Source of the DNA: Diacronema lutheri
Taxonomy: Eukaryota; Haptophyta; Pavlovophyceae; Pavlovales; Pavlovaceae
NCBI GenBank assembly: GCA_019448385.1
Contig: JAGTXO010000007.1
Location: forward strand, 1,054,001-1,118,000
DNA length: 64,000 nucleotides
Direction of reading: 5' to 3'
Shown here: positions 8,825 through 18,596 of the stretch, in pieces
Position numbering within the stretch: position 1 is the stretch's first letter
How the letters are laid out: every line of letters begins with the position of its first letter
The notes under the pieces: generated by a model
Seen by the model: the letters and a program-made list of their open reading frames with translations, nothing else
What the model was told of the DNA's origin: nothing
Databases searched by the model: none
Made by a program: the position numbers and the translations under genes

Positions 8825-11800
8825 TCACGGCAGTTGCTCGCCGTTGCTGTCATCGAGGCCAAAGCTCGCCCAATTGTACGTGCCGCTCACGACGTCCTTG
8901 GCCACCTCCGCCGGCGCGCGCGCGCTCAGCTCACCGGCCATGGTTGCGTCGTGCGCGCCCTGGTCGCCGAAAAAGGCGGCGGACGCGGCGACCTCCTCGG
9001 CGAGGGCCTCCTCGAAGGTCGCGGCGGAGAAGGTGTTGGCGCCTCGTGCCGAGTCAGTGCCGTCGCCATCAATGTGCGCGGCGCGACGCACCTTCTCGAG
9101 GACGCGCTCAAGCGACAGTTCGTCGATTGACGAAGCCGAGATTGTGAGTGAGAACGGCTCGATGCGGCGCAGGCTCTCCTCCTTCGCGCCCGCCGCCTTG
9201 CCGCGCGTGAGCGCCTTGGCTTCGGGCCCGTTCCACCAGATCCCAACCCACTTGGTCCGGCGGAAGAGTCCGGAGCCAAAGCCCATCCGCAACAAGCCGT
9301 AGAGCACTTCGCGCTCGTCCAGGTGGGCGACCATCTCCTTGAGCGACAACGAGCCGGCGTCGACGAGCTCGAGCGAGCCGCGCGCGGGCTTGAGCAGCAG
9401 CCAGTTGAACGGGCCGAGCTGCTCGCGCACGTGCCGCAGTGCAACAGACGCCCCAAAGTCGGCACGGCCGCTGTCGGCGTGCGCGGCGCGCAAGGTGCGC
9501 GCGGCGCGGCGCGCGGGCGCGCGCGCGTAAGGCGCCACGCGGAGGTGGCGCAGCGCCGCGCCTCTGCCCCACGCGATGGCGGCGGGCGTAAAGCGCCACG
9601 CGGAGGTGGCGCAGCGCCGCGCCTCTGCCCCACGCGATGGCGGCGGGCGTGCGCGCGCCCGCCGCACGCACCCGGTCAAGCCGCCGCCTCCAAGCAATCC
9701 GAGCTCCTTGGCCGTGCCCCTGCTGCGCACGGGCATGCGGACCTCGAGCGCGCGCTTGAGCATCTCGGCGTACTCGTGCTTGAGCTTGGAGACCGTGCCG
9801 CCCAGCTCGGCGCCCTCCTGCGCGAAGAGGTGCGCGACGCGCGGCAGGATCACGTCGGCGCAGCACTCGTCGACGCGCTCGAGCCCGACCGCCGCGTGCG
9901 AGAGGCCAAGCGCCGTCTGCACGGCGAACTTGTGCGCCGTCGCGCGCGCCCGCTCCAGCGGCGCAGTCGCCTCGCCCACCGAGTGCACGAAGATGATCTT
10001 GGTCACGGCAAAGGCGCCGCTGCCAAACTCGAGGCGGACGAGCGCGAAACGCACCGCGCTCGGCTCGAGCGCCGCGCGCAGCTCGTCCAGACCGCCCGTG
10101 CCCGCGCCGAGCGTGCGCAGCGTCGACAGCGACGCGCGCCGGTTGCGAGACGCGCGCCGCGCGCCGCCCGCAGCCGGCTCGGCGGCCGCGCCGCTGCCCG
10201 TGGCGGCGCCGTGTGCCGCGCCCTTCTCCTCCCACTGAGCCATGTTGAGCTTCGATGGCTGCCGTCCGCCCGCGAGCAGCTTGGCGCGGTACGACACCGG
10301 ACCGGCCTGCTCAGAGAGCACCCGGACTTCGCCCGCGCCATGCCGCCCGGCGCCTGCGCCCGCGCCGTCGCGCTCGTCGGGCGTGGCGTGCACGGCGACG
10401 GCGTTGGAGAAGACATCCGCCGAGTCGCGCCGGTCGTCGTCGTCGTCGTCGTCGTCGTCGCCTTCCGCGGCGGGCTGCACGTGCCGCGCAGGCGGGTGGC
10501 TGCTTGTGATCGCTGTAAGGTCAAGCTGCGCCATGCCGGCCGTGCCGCGCGGCATGAACCGTCCGCCGCCCGCGGCCGCAGCCGCCGCCGCGCCCTCGGC
10601 GCGCTCGTCGCCATCGTTGGCGCCCTCTGCCTCTGTGGCCCTGTCCCACGGGTACAGCGTGCCGTACTGCGGCTGAGGCACAGGCGGCGAGGTCGCGGTC
10701 GGTGGCGCGCCGTGCGCGCCGGCGGGCCGCGCGCCGGCGCCGGCGTGGGACGCCTGCGCGCCGCCATCGTTGGGGCCAGACTGCGCGCGCGAGTCCGCCG
10801 ACCAGCCGCCCACGTCGTCGCTTACGTCGTCGCGCGCGGCGGAGTGTTGGCTCGCGCTCGCACTCGCCGCCTCGCCGTCGTGCTGTACGTCTGCGCCACC
10901 GCCCTCCACCGTTTGCAGGCTCCGCCCCCGCTCCCTGTCCAAAAGGTCGCGGCCACTCGGCGCGCGCCGGTCGCTCGTCTGCCGCTCGCCGGCCAGCGCG
11001 TCCGCCGCACGCTCCTCATCGCCTCCATCGTTGTTGGGGGGTTCCCGCGCAGCGCGCGCATGCCCGCTGCTGTCCGCGTGGAACGCGCCGCGCGCGCCGC
11101 GGCCAGCGCGCTCGTCGTCGTCGTCGTCGTTCCCGCCGCTCTGCCCGCCAACGCCGCCCGCGCTCGCCGCGCAACCGCCGACGGAGGTGGCGCCCGAGCC
11201 GCTGCCGCTCGCGTCAACATGTGCGCCGCCGCTCGCACCGTGGCCGGTACCATTGCGCGCGCGCCCGCTGCTCGACGAGCCGACGTCACCGCCGGCTGCA
11301 AGCACGGGGGTTGACGCACTGCAACCATCGGTGGCACGAGCCTGACGCTCGCCATCGCCGCCGTCGGCGTCGTCGCCGTGTGCCGCCTCGGCCGGCGGCT
11401 CGGGCGGCGGCTTGTGCACCGGCTTGTTCAAACTCGGCGGCGGCTTGTGCACAGCAGCAGCCGCCACGGCCGGCTCGCCGAGCGCGGCAAGCTCCGCCGC
11501 GCGCGACGGCGGCGCGACCGCTTGACGCTCCGAGCGCGTCCCGCCTTCCGCCAGACAGCCACTCGACCGCGCGGCCTCCTCGGCTGACAGCGAGCTGGGA
11601 TCCGACGCGCCGCCCTCGCTGCTGGCGGCGGCCGCCGCTGCTGCTACGCCCACGCCCGTGGCGCGTGACGGTGCGGGCGTGGCACCCGGCGCCATGTGTG
11701 GCGCGCGCGCGCCGCCCGCGTTGGTAGCGCCAGTGCCGCCGTCCGCGTCGTCCGCACCGTCCCCGCTCGCGCGCTGCTGCGGGTCGGCCGAAGCGCGCTT

Positions 11801-12463
11801 CATCGCCACCCGCTCGCGCACCGACGGGACTGGAGCCGAGACCCGCGCGAGATCGCTCGCGGACGGGCCGCGCGCGCTCCCGCGCCCTGCCGCGCCCGCC
11901 GGGCGCGCCGCGCCGGCGGGCGGCGCTTCGGCGCGCGCGACCCTCGCTCCCCGGAGTACCTCATCCTGCAGGTCGGCGGGCAGCGCGACCAGGTAATCGA
12001 AATCGACGCCAGCAGCCACTGCGTCCGCGCGCGTAGGGCCGGCGGCATTGCCGCCCGCCGCGGGCGGCTCGGCGCCGCGCTCGGGTGCGGACTGCGCGCG
12101 TGACGCCGCGCCGCGCGGCCGCGCGCCGAACGCGCGCGCAAAGGCCTCGCACCACGCATCAGCGTCTGCTTTGCTCTTCGCGCGCAGCAACAGCGGCTGC
12201 CCGTCCGCACCGACGACGCGCAACGTGCGTTCCGCCTCGGCACTGCCTCTCTCGCCGATCACGCCCTTGCTGACGTCGAGCTCGAGCGTCTTCGGCGGCT
12301 GGCGCTTGGCATGGCCGTCGGGAGAGGCGTAGTAGAAGAGCGTGGGCACGGCGGGAAGAAGCGCGCAGTAGCGCTCCTGCCAGCGCTTCAGCCCGCGGCG
12401 GCCCCGCTTGGCAAGCACGCCGACGTGCGCCTCGCTCGTGAAGATGCGCTCGTCCATGGCCAT
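8825..12463 (-). CDS. PH-domain protein with two ADF-H (coactosin-like) domains
   Basis: 1145 residues, exons 12463-9672 and 9470-8825. A pleckstrin-homology domain (about 12-115; KRWQERYCALLPAVPTLFYY and DAWCEAFARAFG) should bind phosphoinositides. A long disordered middle rich in Ala, Gly, Asp and Arg follows. Near residue 805 FALVRLEFGSGAFAVTKIIF begins an ADF-H/coactosin-type actin-binding fold, and a second follows the intron (LLRMGFGSGLFRRTKWVGIW, then WNGPEAKALTRGKAAG). It may link membrane lipids to actin. ATG 12463 is the first ATG in frame. The intron 9671-9471 (201 nt) is a multiple of three and open, so retention would insert 67 residues made of a repeat; splicing gives the better domain. 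Confidence 0.72.
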   Translation of the reverse strand: MAMDERIFTSEAHVGVLAKRGRRGLKRWQERYCALLPAVPTLFYYASPDGHAKRQPPKTLELDVSKGVIGERGSAEAERTLRVVGADGQPLLLRAKSKADADAWCEAFARAFGARPRGAASRAQSAPERGAEPPAAGGNAAGPTRADAVAAGVDFDYLVALPADLQDEVLRGARVARAEAPPAGAARPAGAAGRGSARGPSASDLARVSAPVPSVRERVAMKRASADPQQRASGDGADDADGGTGATNAGGARAPHMAPGATPAPSRATGVGVAAAAAAASSEGGASDPSSLSAEEAARSSGCLAEGGTRSERQAVAPPSRAAELAALGEPAVAAAAVHKPPPSLNKPVHKPPPEPPAEAAHGDDADGGDGERQARATDGCSASTPVLAAGGDVGSSSSGRARNGTGHGASGGAHVDASGSGSGATSVGGCAASAGGVGGQSGGNDDDDDERAGRGARGAFHADSSGHARAAREPPNNDGGDEERAADALAGERQTSDRRAPSGRDLLDRERGRSLQTVEGGGADVQHDGEAASASASQHSAARDDVSDDVGGWSADSRAQSGPNDGGAQASHAGAGARPAGAHGAPPTATSPPVPQPQYGTLYPWDRATEAEGANDGDERAEGAAAAAAAGGGRFMPRGTAGMAQLDLTAITSSHPPARHVQPAAEGDDDDDDDDDRRDSADVFSNAVAVHATPDERDGAGAGAGRHGAGEVRVLSEQAGPVSYRAKLLAGGRQPSKLNMAQWEEKGAAHGAATGSGAAAEPAAGGARRASRNRRASLSTLRTLGAGTGGLDELRAALEPSAVRFALVRLEFGSGAFAVTKIIFVHSVGEATAPLERARATAHKFAVQTALGLSHAAVGLERVDECCADVILPRVAHLFAQEGAELGGTVSKLKHEYAEMLKRALEVRMPVRSRGTAKELGLLGGGGLTGCVRRARARPPPSRGAEARRCATSAWRFTPAAIAWGRGAALRHLRVAPYARAPARRAARTLRAAHADSGRADFGASVALRHVREQLGPFNWLLLKPARGSLELVDAGSLSLKEMVAHLDEREVLYGLLRMGFGSGLFRRTKWVGIWWNGPEAKALTRGKAAGAKEESLRRIEPFSLTISASSIDELSLERVLEKVRRAAHIDGDGTDSARGANTFSAATFEEALAEEVAASAAFFGDQGAHDATMAGELSARAPAEVAKDVVSGTYNWASFGLDDSNGEQLP
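9532..9652. repeat. 61-bp direct tandem repeat inside an intron
   Basis: Two almost identical copies, about 9532-9590 and 9593-9651, each beginning gcgccacgcggaggtggcgc. They fill most of the intron of the PH/ADF-H gene. Within each copy ggcgccacgc/ggaggtggcgc forms a short inverted repeat. Confidence 0.85.
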
Positions 12464-12510
12464 CGAAGGCGGGCGTTGACAACACCGCTCCGGAAAATTC
12501 ACTCGCCGTC
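12464..12510. promoter_or_regulatory. 47-bp divergent intergenic region
   Basis: Only 47 bp separate the ATG of the PH/ADF-H gene (12463, minus) from the ATG at 12511 (plus). Any 5' UTRs must be very short or overlap. A small A/T patch (gaaaattcac) is the only compositional feature. Confidence 0.4.
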
Positions 12511-12936
12511 ATGGCGGGCGAACATCAAGCGTTGGACGAGGACGGCGACTTCGACGAAGCGGACGCGCTGAGCAGTGTCTTCTGCGGCGTGCTTGGCGCG
12601 CCGACTGTCGGCTCGAAGCGTAAGGTGCGCGAAATGCCCAGCCACGCCTACTTTTACGAGGCGAGGGGCCGCTCCGCGCGCGTCCGGCCACCCGCACCGC
12701 CCGCGCCCGTGTGCGAGCCGGGCCAAAACGAGGACGACGGCGGCGAGGCGGCGCACGAGCGCGAGATCCAAATGATGGTTTCGCTTGGGCTGCCGGCTGC
12801 CCTCGTGCAGGGCTCGGCGATGACTTCCGACCGTGATGGCTCGGCCTACTGCGTGCTCGCAGCCGCCGGCGGCCACGCGCACCGGCGCGTGCGTAGGCGA
12901 CCGTGCGCGGCGCCGCGCGCGCTGGCGGCAGAGTGA
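12511..12936 (+). CDS. Small acidic unknown protein
   Basis: 141 residues if unspliced; family not recognised. The N-terminal half is acidic and conserved-looking (DEDGDFDEADALSSVFCGVL), then a Pro-rich stretch, then EIQMMVSLGLPAALV, a phrase resembling the MxSLGLPxxF segment seen near the N-terminus of some RNA cap methyltransferases and other nuclear proteins; that similarity is too short to name it. The last 15 residues (RRVRRRPC...) look like intron read-through. A 43-nt GTGCGTAGG...CGGCAG intron (12889-12931) would instead end the protein SDFTRIWV-stop at 12958. That intron would be shorter than any other I infer here. Confidence 0.5.
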   Translation: MAGEHQALDEDGDFDEADALSSVFCGVLGAPTVGSKRKVREMPSHAYFYEARGRSARVRPPAPPAPVCEPGQNEDDGGEAAHEREIQMMVSLGLPAALVQGSAMTSDRDGSAYCVLAAAGGHAHRRVRRRPCAAPRALAAE

Positions 12937-12958
12937 CTTCACACGCATTTGGGTGTGA

Positions 12959-13462
12959 TGGAAAATGCACTGTCATGATCACGCAAAAATACTAACGGCG
13001 CTTACGTCAGGCACCATCCGAGGAGTCAGACTTTGCTCGGCATCCGGCGGAGCGAGCCCTTGGCGACCAGCTTGCCGCGCTTTAGTGGGAAAATCCTTGC
13101 ACATTAATTTACAAGGACTGGGAAAATCCTTGCACATTGCACAATGCAAAAAGGGCTGCTCTCCAGTCAGACTGTCGGATTCGGATTCGGGACTCGCGCT
13201 CGAGTCGGCTCGAGCGTTCCCCGGGTGCGCTGCGGCTGATGGCCGGGCGTCGCGAGAACGCGCGCAGCCGCGACCATGCCGCGTGTCGGCCGCGGCGCGC
13301 CAAGCGCCGCGGCGACACGCGGTGCGGGCGGCTCCGTTGCGGCACGCGCGGTGCGCCTGCGGAGGCGCCGAGAAGAATGGCCCGCGGCGCAAGCAGGCGA
13401 CGGGCGCATGGCTCGCGGGCGTCGACCCGCTCTCGACGACGGCACGGCCCGCACACGCACGC
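12959..13462. other. AT-richer spacer with a 20-bp direct repeat and a branch-point-like motif
   Basis: No gene supported. Composition drops in GC from 12940 to 13150. A perfect 20-bp direct repeat (tgggaaaatccttgcacatt) lies at 13086-13105 and 13119-13138. At about 12991 the string atactaacggcgcttac matches, with one change, a motif in both copies of the tandem repeat at 37161-37369. Frames running through 13140-13460 are Arg/Ala-rich and unlike proteins. Confidence 0.5.
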
Positions 13463-14075
13463 TCACGTGCCGGCCATGCGCGCGGTGATCTCGCCGACGA
13501 GCTCGTCGAGGCATCGGAAGAGCACGTTGAGCTGCGCGGTCGCAAGCGCCTCGCTCGGCTCCGGCCCGGAGTGCGCCTCGACGAGCTCGTCGCTCGTGGC
13601 GAACTCGATGGCGGCCTCGGCGACGCTGCTCTTTGCGTCAGCGGGCATGAGCCGCGCCGCGCACTTCTGCAGCGCGTGCGCCGCCGCGTTGACCCGCTCG
13701 CCCGCGATGTAACCCGACGCGCCCTTCAGCCGGTGCGCGAGCGAATGCACCTCGGTCCAGTCGCGGCGCGCGAGTGCATCGGCCAGCTTGGGGCGGTTTG
13801 TGGCGGTCGTACGCACGAACGTGTGCTGAGCCTTGTCGCTCAGCGATCTGATGCCTGAGCCGTGCGTACGCGCGCGCGCCGCGCGTGCGCGTGAGCGCCG
13901 TGCCTCGCCGCGCGCTGGCGCGGCCAGCGCACGTACCCGAGAAGATGTTGCTCATCCGCTCGACGTCGATCACCACCTTGGCCTGCACGCTCTCGTAGAG
14001 CTCGCGAGCGAGCGCATCCACCTCCTCGCTGGGCGCCGGCGGCGCCGCAGCCGGCCCCGCCGTCTGCGGCACCAT
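13463..14075 (-). CDS. Histidine phosphotransfer (HPt) protein
   Basis: 176 residues, exons 14075-13937 and 13854-13463; the intron 13936-13855 (GTACGTGCGC...GGCTCAG) joins MSNIFSG to IRSLSDKAQHTF. The HPt core reads HSLAHRLKGASGYIAGERV, where the His of HRLKGAS is the expected phosphorylation site, followed by AAHALQKCA. Such proteins relay phosphate from hybrid histidine kinases to response regulators. The N-terminal 40 residues (EEVDALARELYESVQ) form an extra helix. No kinase or true receiver gene is adjacent; the receiver-like domain at 57.6 kb looks inactive. ATG 14075 is the first in frame. Confidence 0.85.
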
Positions 14076-14080
14076 TGGAG

Positions 14081-14102
14081 GTCTGTGACTGAAATCACAG
14101 AC
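14081..14102. promoter_or_regulatory. Perfect 8-bp inverted repeat just upstream of the HPt start
   Basis: GTCTGTGA, six bases, then TCACAGAC, ending five bases before the HPt gene's ATG. It could be a transcription-factor dyad or a 5' UTR hairpin. No known factor is assigned. Confidence 0.4.
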
Positions 14103-14198
14103 ACTCGAATGACCTGGCGTCCAAGGTTGCCCGCCTGGACGCGGAGGGCAGCCACGCCTCCCAACCGTGCGTCACTCAGAGAAACGCGGACACTACGA

Positions 14199-15072
14199 CT
14201 ACATGCCCGCCTGCGCGTCCAGCACGGGCTCGTCCGACTCGACCGCGAGCTGGAACTGCGCAGTCGACTTGTGGATCAGCGTGCGCGTCGCGTGGTAGCT
14301 CACGTACGCCTCGGCGGCGAGGAGCACGAGCATGAGCGCGCCCGAGATCGCCTCGAAGGGCAGTAAGAAAGACGGCGCACCAAGGAAGAGCAGGTGCGCA
14401 AAGAGCTGCGGGAAGAGGGTGAGCAGAAAAAAAGCGGCCAGGTTGCCCACCTGCGTGCGCGCGCACGCGGCGCGCGCCGCGCGCGCGACGGTCGCGGCGG
14501 TCGCGGCGCGTGAGCGCCGGGCAGGCGAGGGTGCGAGCGTCGCGCGCAGCGCGCACCTTCTCGCTTAGATTGCCCGAGTTGCCAAACCACAGACGCAGGG
14601 GCTCGATCAGCGCCCAGATCGCAAAGAGAATCGGGTTGAGAAATGCGCTCACCAGGTCCGCCTTCCAGTACGAGTACTTGTACACGTACAGCGAGATCCA
14701 AAGAGCGCCCCACGCGACCGAGTAGATCGAGTTGAAGTAGATGAGCATCTGCAGCGGCACGTTGGCGATCAACCCCGCATCTGCACGGCGCGCGAAGGGA
14801 CACGGCGCGCGCCGTTGCGCGCCAAAGCTAGCGTCAGCCATCGGCTAGGCACGATACGGCGCGCGCACGCGCGCAGCGTGGCGTGGAACAGCGCCACGAG
14901 AATGCGTGCCGCGGGCAGCGCGCGTCTCGCCGCGCGCACTGGAGACAAAGTACTCGTCCGTCTGCCGGCGGTCGCCACTGAGCTCGGCCCACGCATCGCC
15001 CACGCGCGCGATGGCATTACCAAGCGCCGAGCGCTCGCCATCGTTGACACGCCGGCGCCGGCGCGTCGCCAT
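14199..15072 (-). CDS. TMEM17: TMEM17-type ciliary transition-zone membrane protein
   Basis: 202 residues, the family's usual size, exons 15072-14940, 14780-14557 and 14450-14199. Introns 14939-14781 and 14556-14451 both read GTGCGCG...GCAG and keep phase. The joined protein runs EYFVS-N-AGLIANVPLQMLIYFN, then WALIEPLRLWFGNSGNLSEK joined to VGNLAAFFLLTLFPQLFAHL. QMLxYFN, EPxRLxxGxxGNLxE and FLLTxFPQ are the TMEM17/TMEM216 hallmarks, with four hydrophobic segments. In animals TMEM17 belongs to the MKS/tectonic complex that gates the ciliary base, so its presence implies a flagellum. ATG 15072 is the only ATG that makes a plausible leader (MATRRRRRVNDGERS). Confidence 0.87.
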
Positions 15073-15187
15073 GTGCACGCGCTGCTCAGGCAAAAGGGGG
15101 GGCGCGCGGGGCGCCCGGCGGGCGTCGATCTCCAGAAAACGGCTGATCAGAAGGGGCCCGCCATTATTGGGCCTGGGCCTTTTTTAC

Positions 15188-15195
15188 GCGCGAAA
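15188..15195 (-). promoter_or_regulatory. E2F-type site upstream of ribonucleotide reductase
   Basis: GCGCGAAA on the plus strand, i.e. TTTCGCGC on the minus strand, the canonical E2F/DP core, 78 bases before the R1 ATG. RNR genes are classic E2F targets in plants and animals. Function here is inferred. Confidence 0.5.
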
Positions 15196-15272
15196 CGCGC
15201 GCCCAACGTCCCTCGCAGGCGAGGGAGGCATCGGTGCTGAGCCGCAAGCCCGAGCCGGCATCAGCCGCCGAC

Positions 15273-18200
15273 ATGCACGTGGTCAAGCGCGATGGGACGC
15301 ACCAGCCCGTGCGCTTCGACAAGATCACCTCGCGCATCGACAAGCTCTGCCACGGCCTCGATCGCGCGTACGTCGACATCGGCCTGATCGCGCAAAAGGT
15401 AGTTGCCGGCGTGCACAACGGCGTGCGCACGTCGCAGCTCGATGACCTGGCGTGCGAGACGGCGGCGTACATGACGACGCAGCACCCCGACTATGGCAAG
15501 CTCGCCGCGCGCCTCGCCATCTCTAACCTGCACAAGCAGACCGAGCCGTCGTTCGCCAAGACGGTTGCGACGCTGCACTCGTACGTCGATCCGCACACGG
15601 GCGAGCAGGCGCCACTCGTCTCGGACGAGACGCTCGCGCTCGCGACGGAGCACGCGGCGACGCTGGACGATGCGATCAAGCACGAGCGCGACTTCGAATA
15701 CGACTTCTTCGGCTTCCGCACGCTCGAGCGCTCGTATCTCCTGCGGATGGACGGGCGCGTCGTCGAGCGGCCGCAGCACATGCTCATGCGCGTCGCGCTC
15801 GGTGCGCGCCGCGCCGCCGCGCGGCAGACTGGGCACCGTGTCGGGAGCGCGTGCGGCCCACTGCACCGCGACGCGCCGCGCGGGCTCCGCGCCGACGCCG
15901 CAGCGCATGCGCACGCGCTCACGTCGCCTGGCGCGCGGGCTCATGTCCGGCGCGCGGGCGCTCGGCGCGGCGCGGCGCGCGGTTTCGCGCAGGTATCCAC
16001 AAGTCCGACTTGCCCGCTGTGCTCGAGACCTATTCGCTCATGTCCGCCAAGTGGTTCACGATGGCCTCGCCAACCATGTTCAACGCGGGCACGCGCCAGC
16101 CGCAAATGTCGTCGTGCTTCTTGCTCACGATGGCGGGCGACTCGATCGACGGAATCTACGAGACGCTGACTCGATGCGCGCTCATCTCCAAGTCGTCTGG
16201 CGGCGTCGGCCTCAACGTATCGTCGATCCGCGCGTCCGGCTCGTACATCCGCGGGACGAACGGCAACTCGAACGGGCTCGTTCCCATGCTGCGCGTCTTC
16301 AACAACACGGCGCGCTTCGTCAACCAGGGCGGCGGGAAGCGGCGCGGCTCGTTCGCCGTCTACCTTGAGCCGTGGCACGCGGACATCTTCTCCTTCCTCG
16401 ACCTGCGCAAGAACACGGGCAAGGAGGAGCTGCGCGCGCGCGACCTCTTCTACGCGCTGTGGGTGCCCGACGTCTTCATGAAGCGCGTGCAGGCGGACGG
16501 CGCGTGGCCGCTCTTCTGCCCGAACGAGTGCCCCGGCCTCGCCGACTCGTGCGGCCCCGAGTTTGAGGCGCTGTTCCTCGCGTACGAGGCGGAGGGCAAG
16601 GCGCGCAAGACGGTCAAGGCGCAGGAGCTCTGGTTTGCAATCCTGGACTCGCAGATTGAGACGGGTACGCCGTACATGCTCTACAAGGACGCGTGCAACC
16701 TCAAGTCGAACCAGAAGCACCTCGGTACGCGCCGCGCCGCGCCGCGCGAGCAGGCGCGGCGCCAAGCGCGGCGCCAAGCGCCGAGCGCGCGGCTCCACGT
16801 CCGTGCGCCCTTGCGCGCCACTGCTCCCCTTGGCGCGGCAGGCACGATCAAGGGGTCCAACCTGTGCACGGAGATTATCCAGTACACGTCGCCCGACGAG
16901 GTTGCCGTGTGCAACCTCGCGTCGATCGCGCTGCCCATGTTCGTCCGGCACGCGCGCACCGGCGCGGCGCCGTCTGAGCCGTCGTCGACTTTGACCACGC
17001 CCGCTCCCGAGTTTGACCATGCCGAGCTCGTGCGCGTCGCAAAGGTGTGCGTGCGCAACCTGAACCGCGTGATCGACGGCAACTATTACCCGGTGCCCGA
17101 GGCGCGCACTTCGAACATGCGCCACCGCCCCGTCGGCCTTGGCGTGCAGGGCCTCGCCGACACGTTCATCAAGATGCGGTGCGCGCGTTCCGCGCGTATG
17201 CGCCCGCGCCCGCGCCTGGCACCAGCGAGCTTGCGCCCGCCCTTGCGCCCGCCCGCGTACCGCGCCGCGCTCGCGCCCGTTCACGCGAAGGACGACGGCG
17301 CGCGCGCGCGCGCTCTCGCGCCCGACACGCCAGGCTCGCGTTCGAATCAGACGAGGCGCGCACGCTCAACCGCGACATCTTCGAGTCCATCTACTTTGGC
17401 GCTCTGTGCGCGAGCTGCGAGCTGGCGGAGGAGCTCGGCGCGTACGCGTCGTACGAGGGCTCGCCCGTCTCGCAGGGCATCCTGCAGTTCGACATGTGGG
17501 GCGTCACGCCGACCGATCGGCACGACTGGGCGGGGCTGCGCGCCAAGATCGCGACGCACGGCGTGCGCAATTCGCTGCTCGTCGCGCCGATGCCCACCGC
17601 CTCGACCGCGCAGATCCTGGGCAACAACGAGTGCTTCGAGCCGTACACGTCCAACCTGTACACGCGGCGCGTGCTCTCGGGCGAGTTCACCGTTGTCAAC
17701 TCGCAGCTGCTCTACGACCTGATGGCCGAGGGCCTGTGGACGGCCCAGATCCGCAACCAGATTATCGCGCACAACGGCTCGGTGCAGCAGATCCCCGAGA
17801 TCCCGCAAAAGCTGAAGGACCTGTACAAGACGTGCTGGGAGATCAAGCAGCGCACGCTCATCGACATGGCCGCCGACCGCGGCGCGTTCATTGACCAGTC
17901 CCAGTCGTTCAACGTCTTCATGCAGGCACGCGCGCGCGCGCGTGGCGAACAGCGCCGCAGCGCGTCCCCATCGGGAGCTCACACGCCAGGTTGCTCTCGA
18001 CGCGTGCGGATGTGCGACTGCAGGAGCCCAACTACGGCAAGCTCTCGTCACTGCACTTCTACGCATGGAGCAAGGGACTCAAGACGGGCATGTACTATCT
18101 GCGCACCAAGGCGGCGGCCGAGGCGATCAAGTTCACGGTGGATCAGGCGTCGCTCCAGTCCAAGGTGGCGCTCGACAAGCAGCGTTCCACGTCGTCGGTC

Positions 18201-18335
18201 GTCTCCGCCGACGCGCCGTCGACGCCCGACTCGTCCAACGCGTCGCGCAGGGGAAGCGTCTCGGCGGACGAGGCGCACGCGCAGGTCGCGTGCTCGTTGC
18301 AGAACCGCGACGAGTGCCTCTCGTGCGGCTCGTGA
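15273..18335 (+). CDS. RNR1: Ribonucleoside-diphosphate reductase large subunit (R1), class I
   Basis: 833 residues in five exons: 15273-15801, 15993-16724, 16842-17178, 17334-17925, 18024-18335. It reduces ribonucleotides for DNA synthesis with the R2 subunit. An N-terminal ATP cone ([20 protein letters not shown]) is followed by the catalytic barrel with SSCFLL (active-site Cys), [41 protein letters not shown] and the redox tail CLSCGS-stop. Introns 1-3 are GTGCGCG or GTACGCG to CAG. Intron 4 (17926-18023) joins FNVFMQ to [13 protein letters not shown] only if the donor is GC (CAG/GCACGC), a GC-AG intron. The Ser-rich insert near residue 785 is variable in the family. ATG 15273 matches the usual MHVxKRDG start. 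Confidence 0.95.
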
Positions 18336-18596
18336 GCCCAGCGCGCGACGACAGCGCAAAGGGAGCGCCGCACGGCCTGAGCACTGGCGCCATGCGTTGG
18401 GTGCGCCACGTCGATGTGCGCCCTCCCGCCCGAGCCGCCGCTGATGTCAGCACTCGACAGCACCGGGCCCTGCGCCTGCGAGCCTAGGGATGGGTGCGCG
18501 AAGTACACCAACTTCTGCCTGCCCTTGCCTGCTGCGCTCCGTCTGGCGGGCCACGTCCCCTCCCCCTTCCCCCCTGACCCCCCTTAGTGCCATCAT

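Noticed and set aside
9323-11314. 663-codon plus-strand frame
   Set aside because: Antisense to the disordered part of the PH/ADF-H gene; poly-Val comes from the reverse of poly-Asp codons.
13137-13712. Plus-strand frame of 191 codons
   Set aside because: Overlaps the HPt exon in antisense and is Arg/Ser-rich without similarity; HPt motifs on the other strand are clear.
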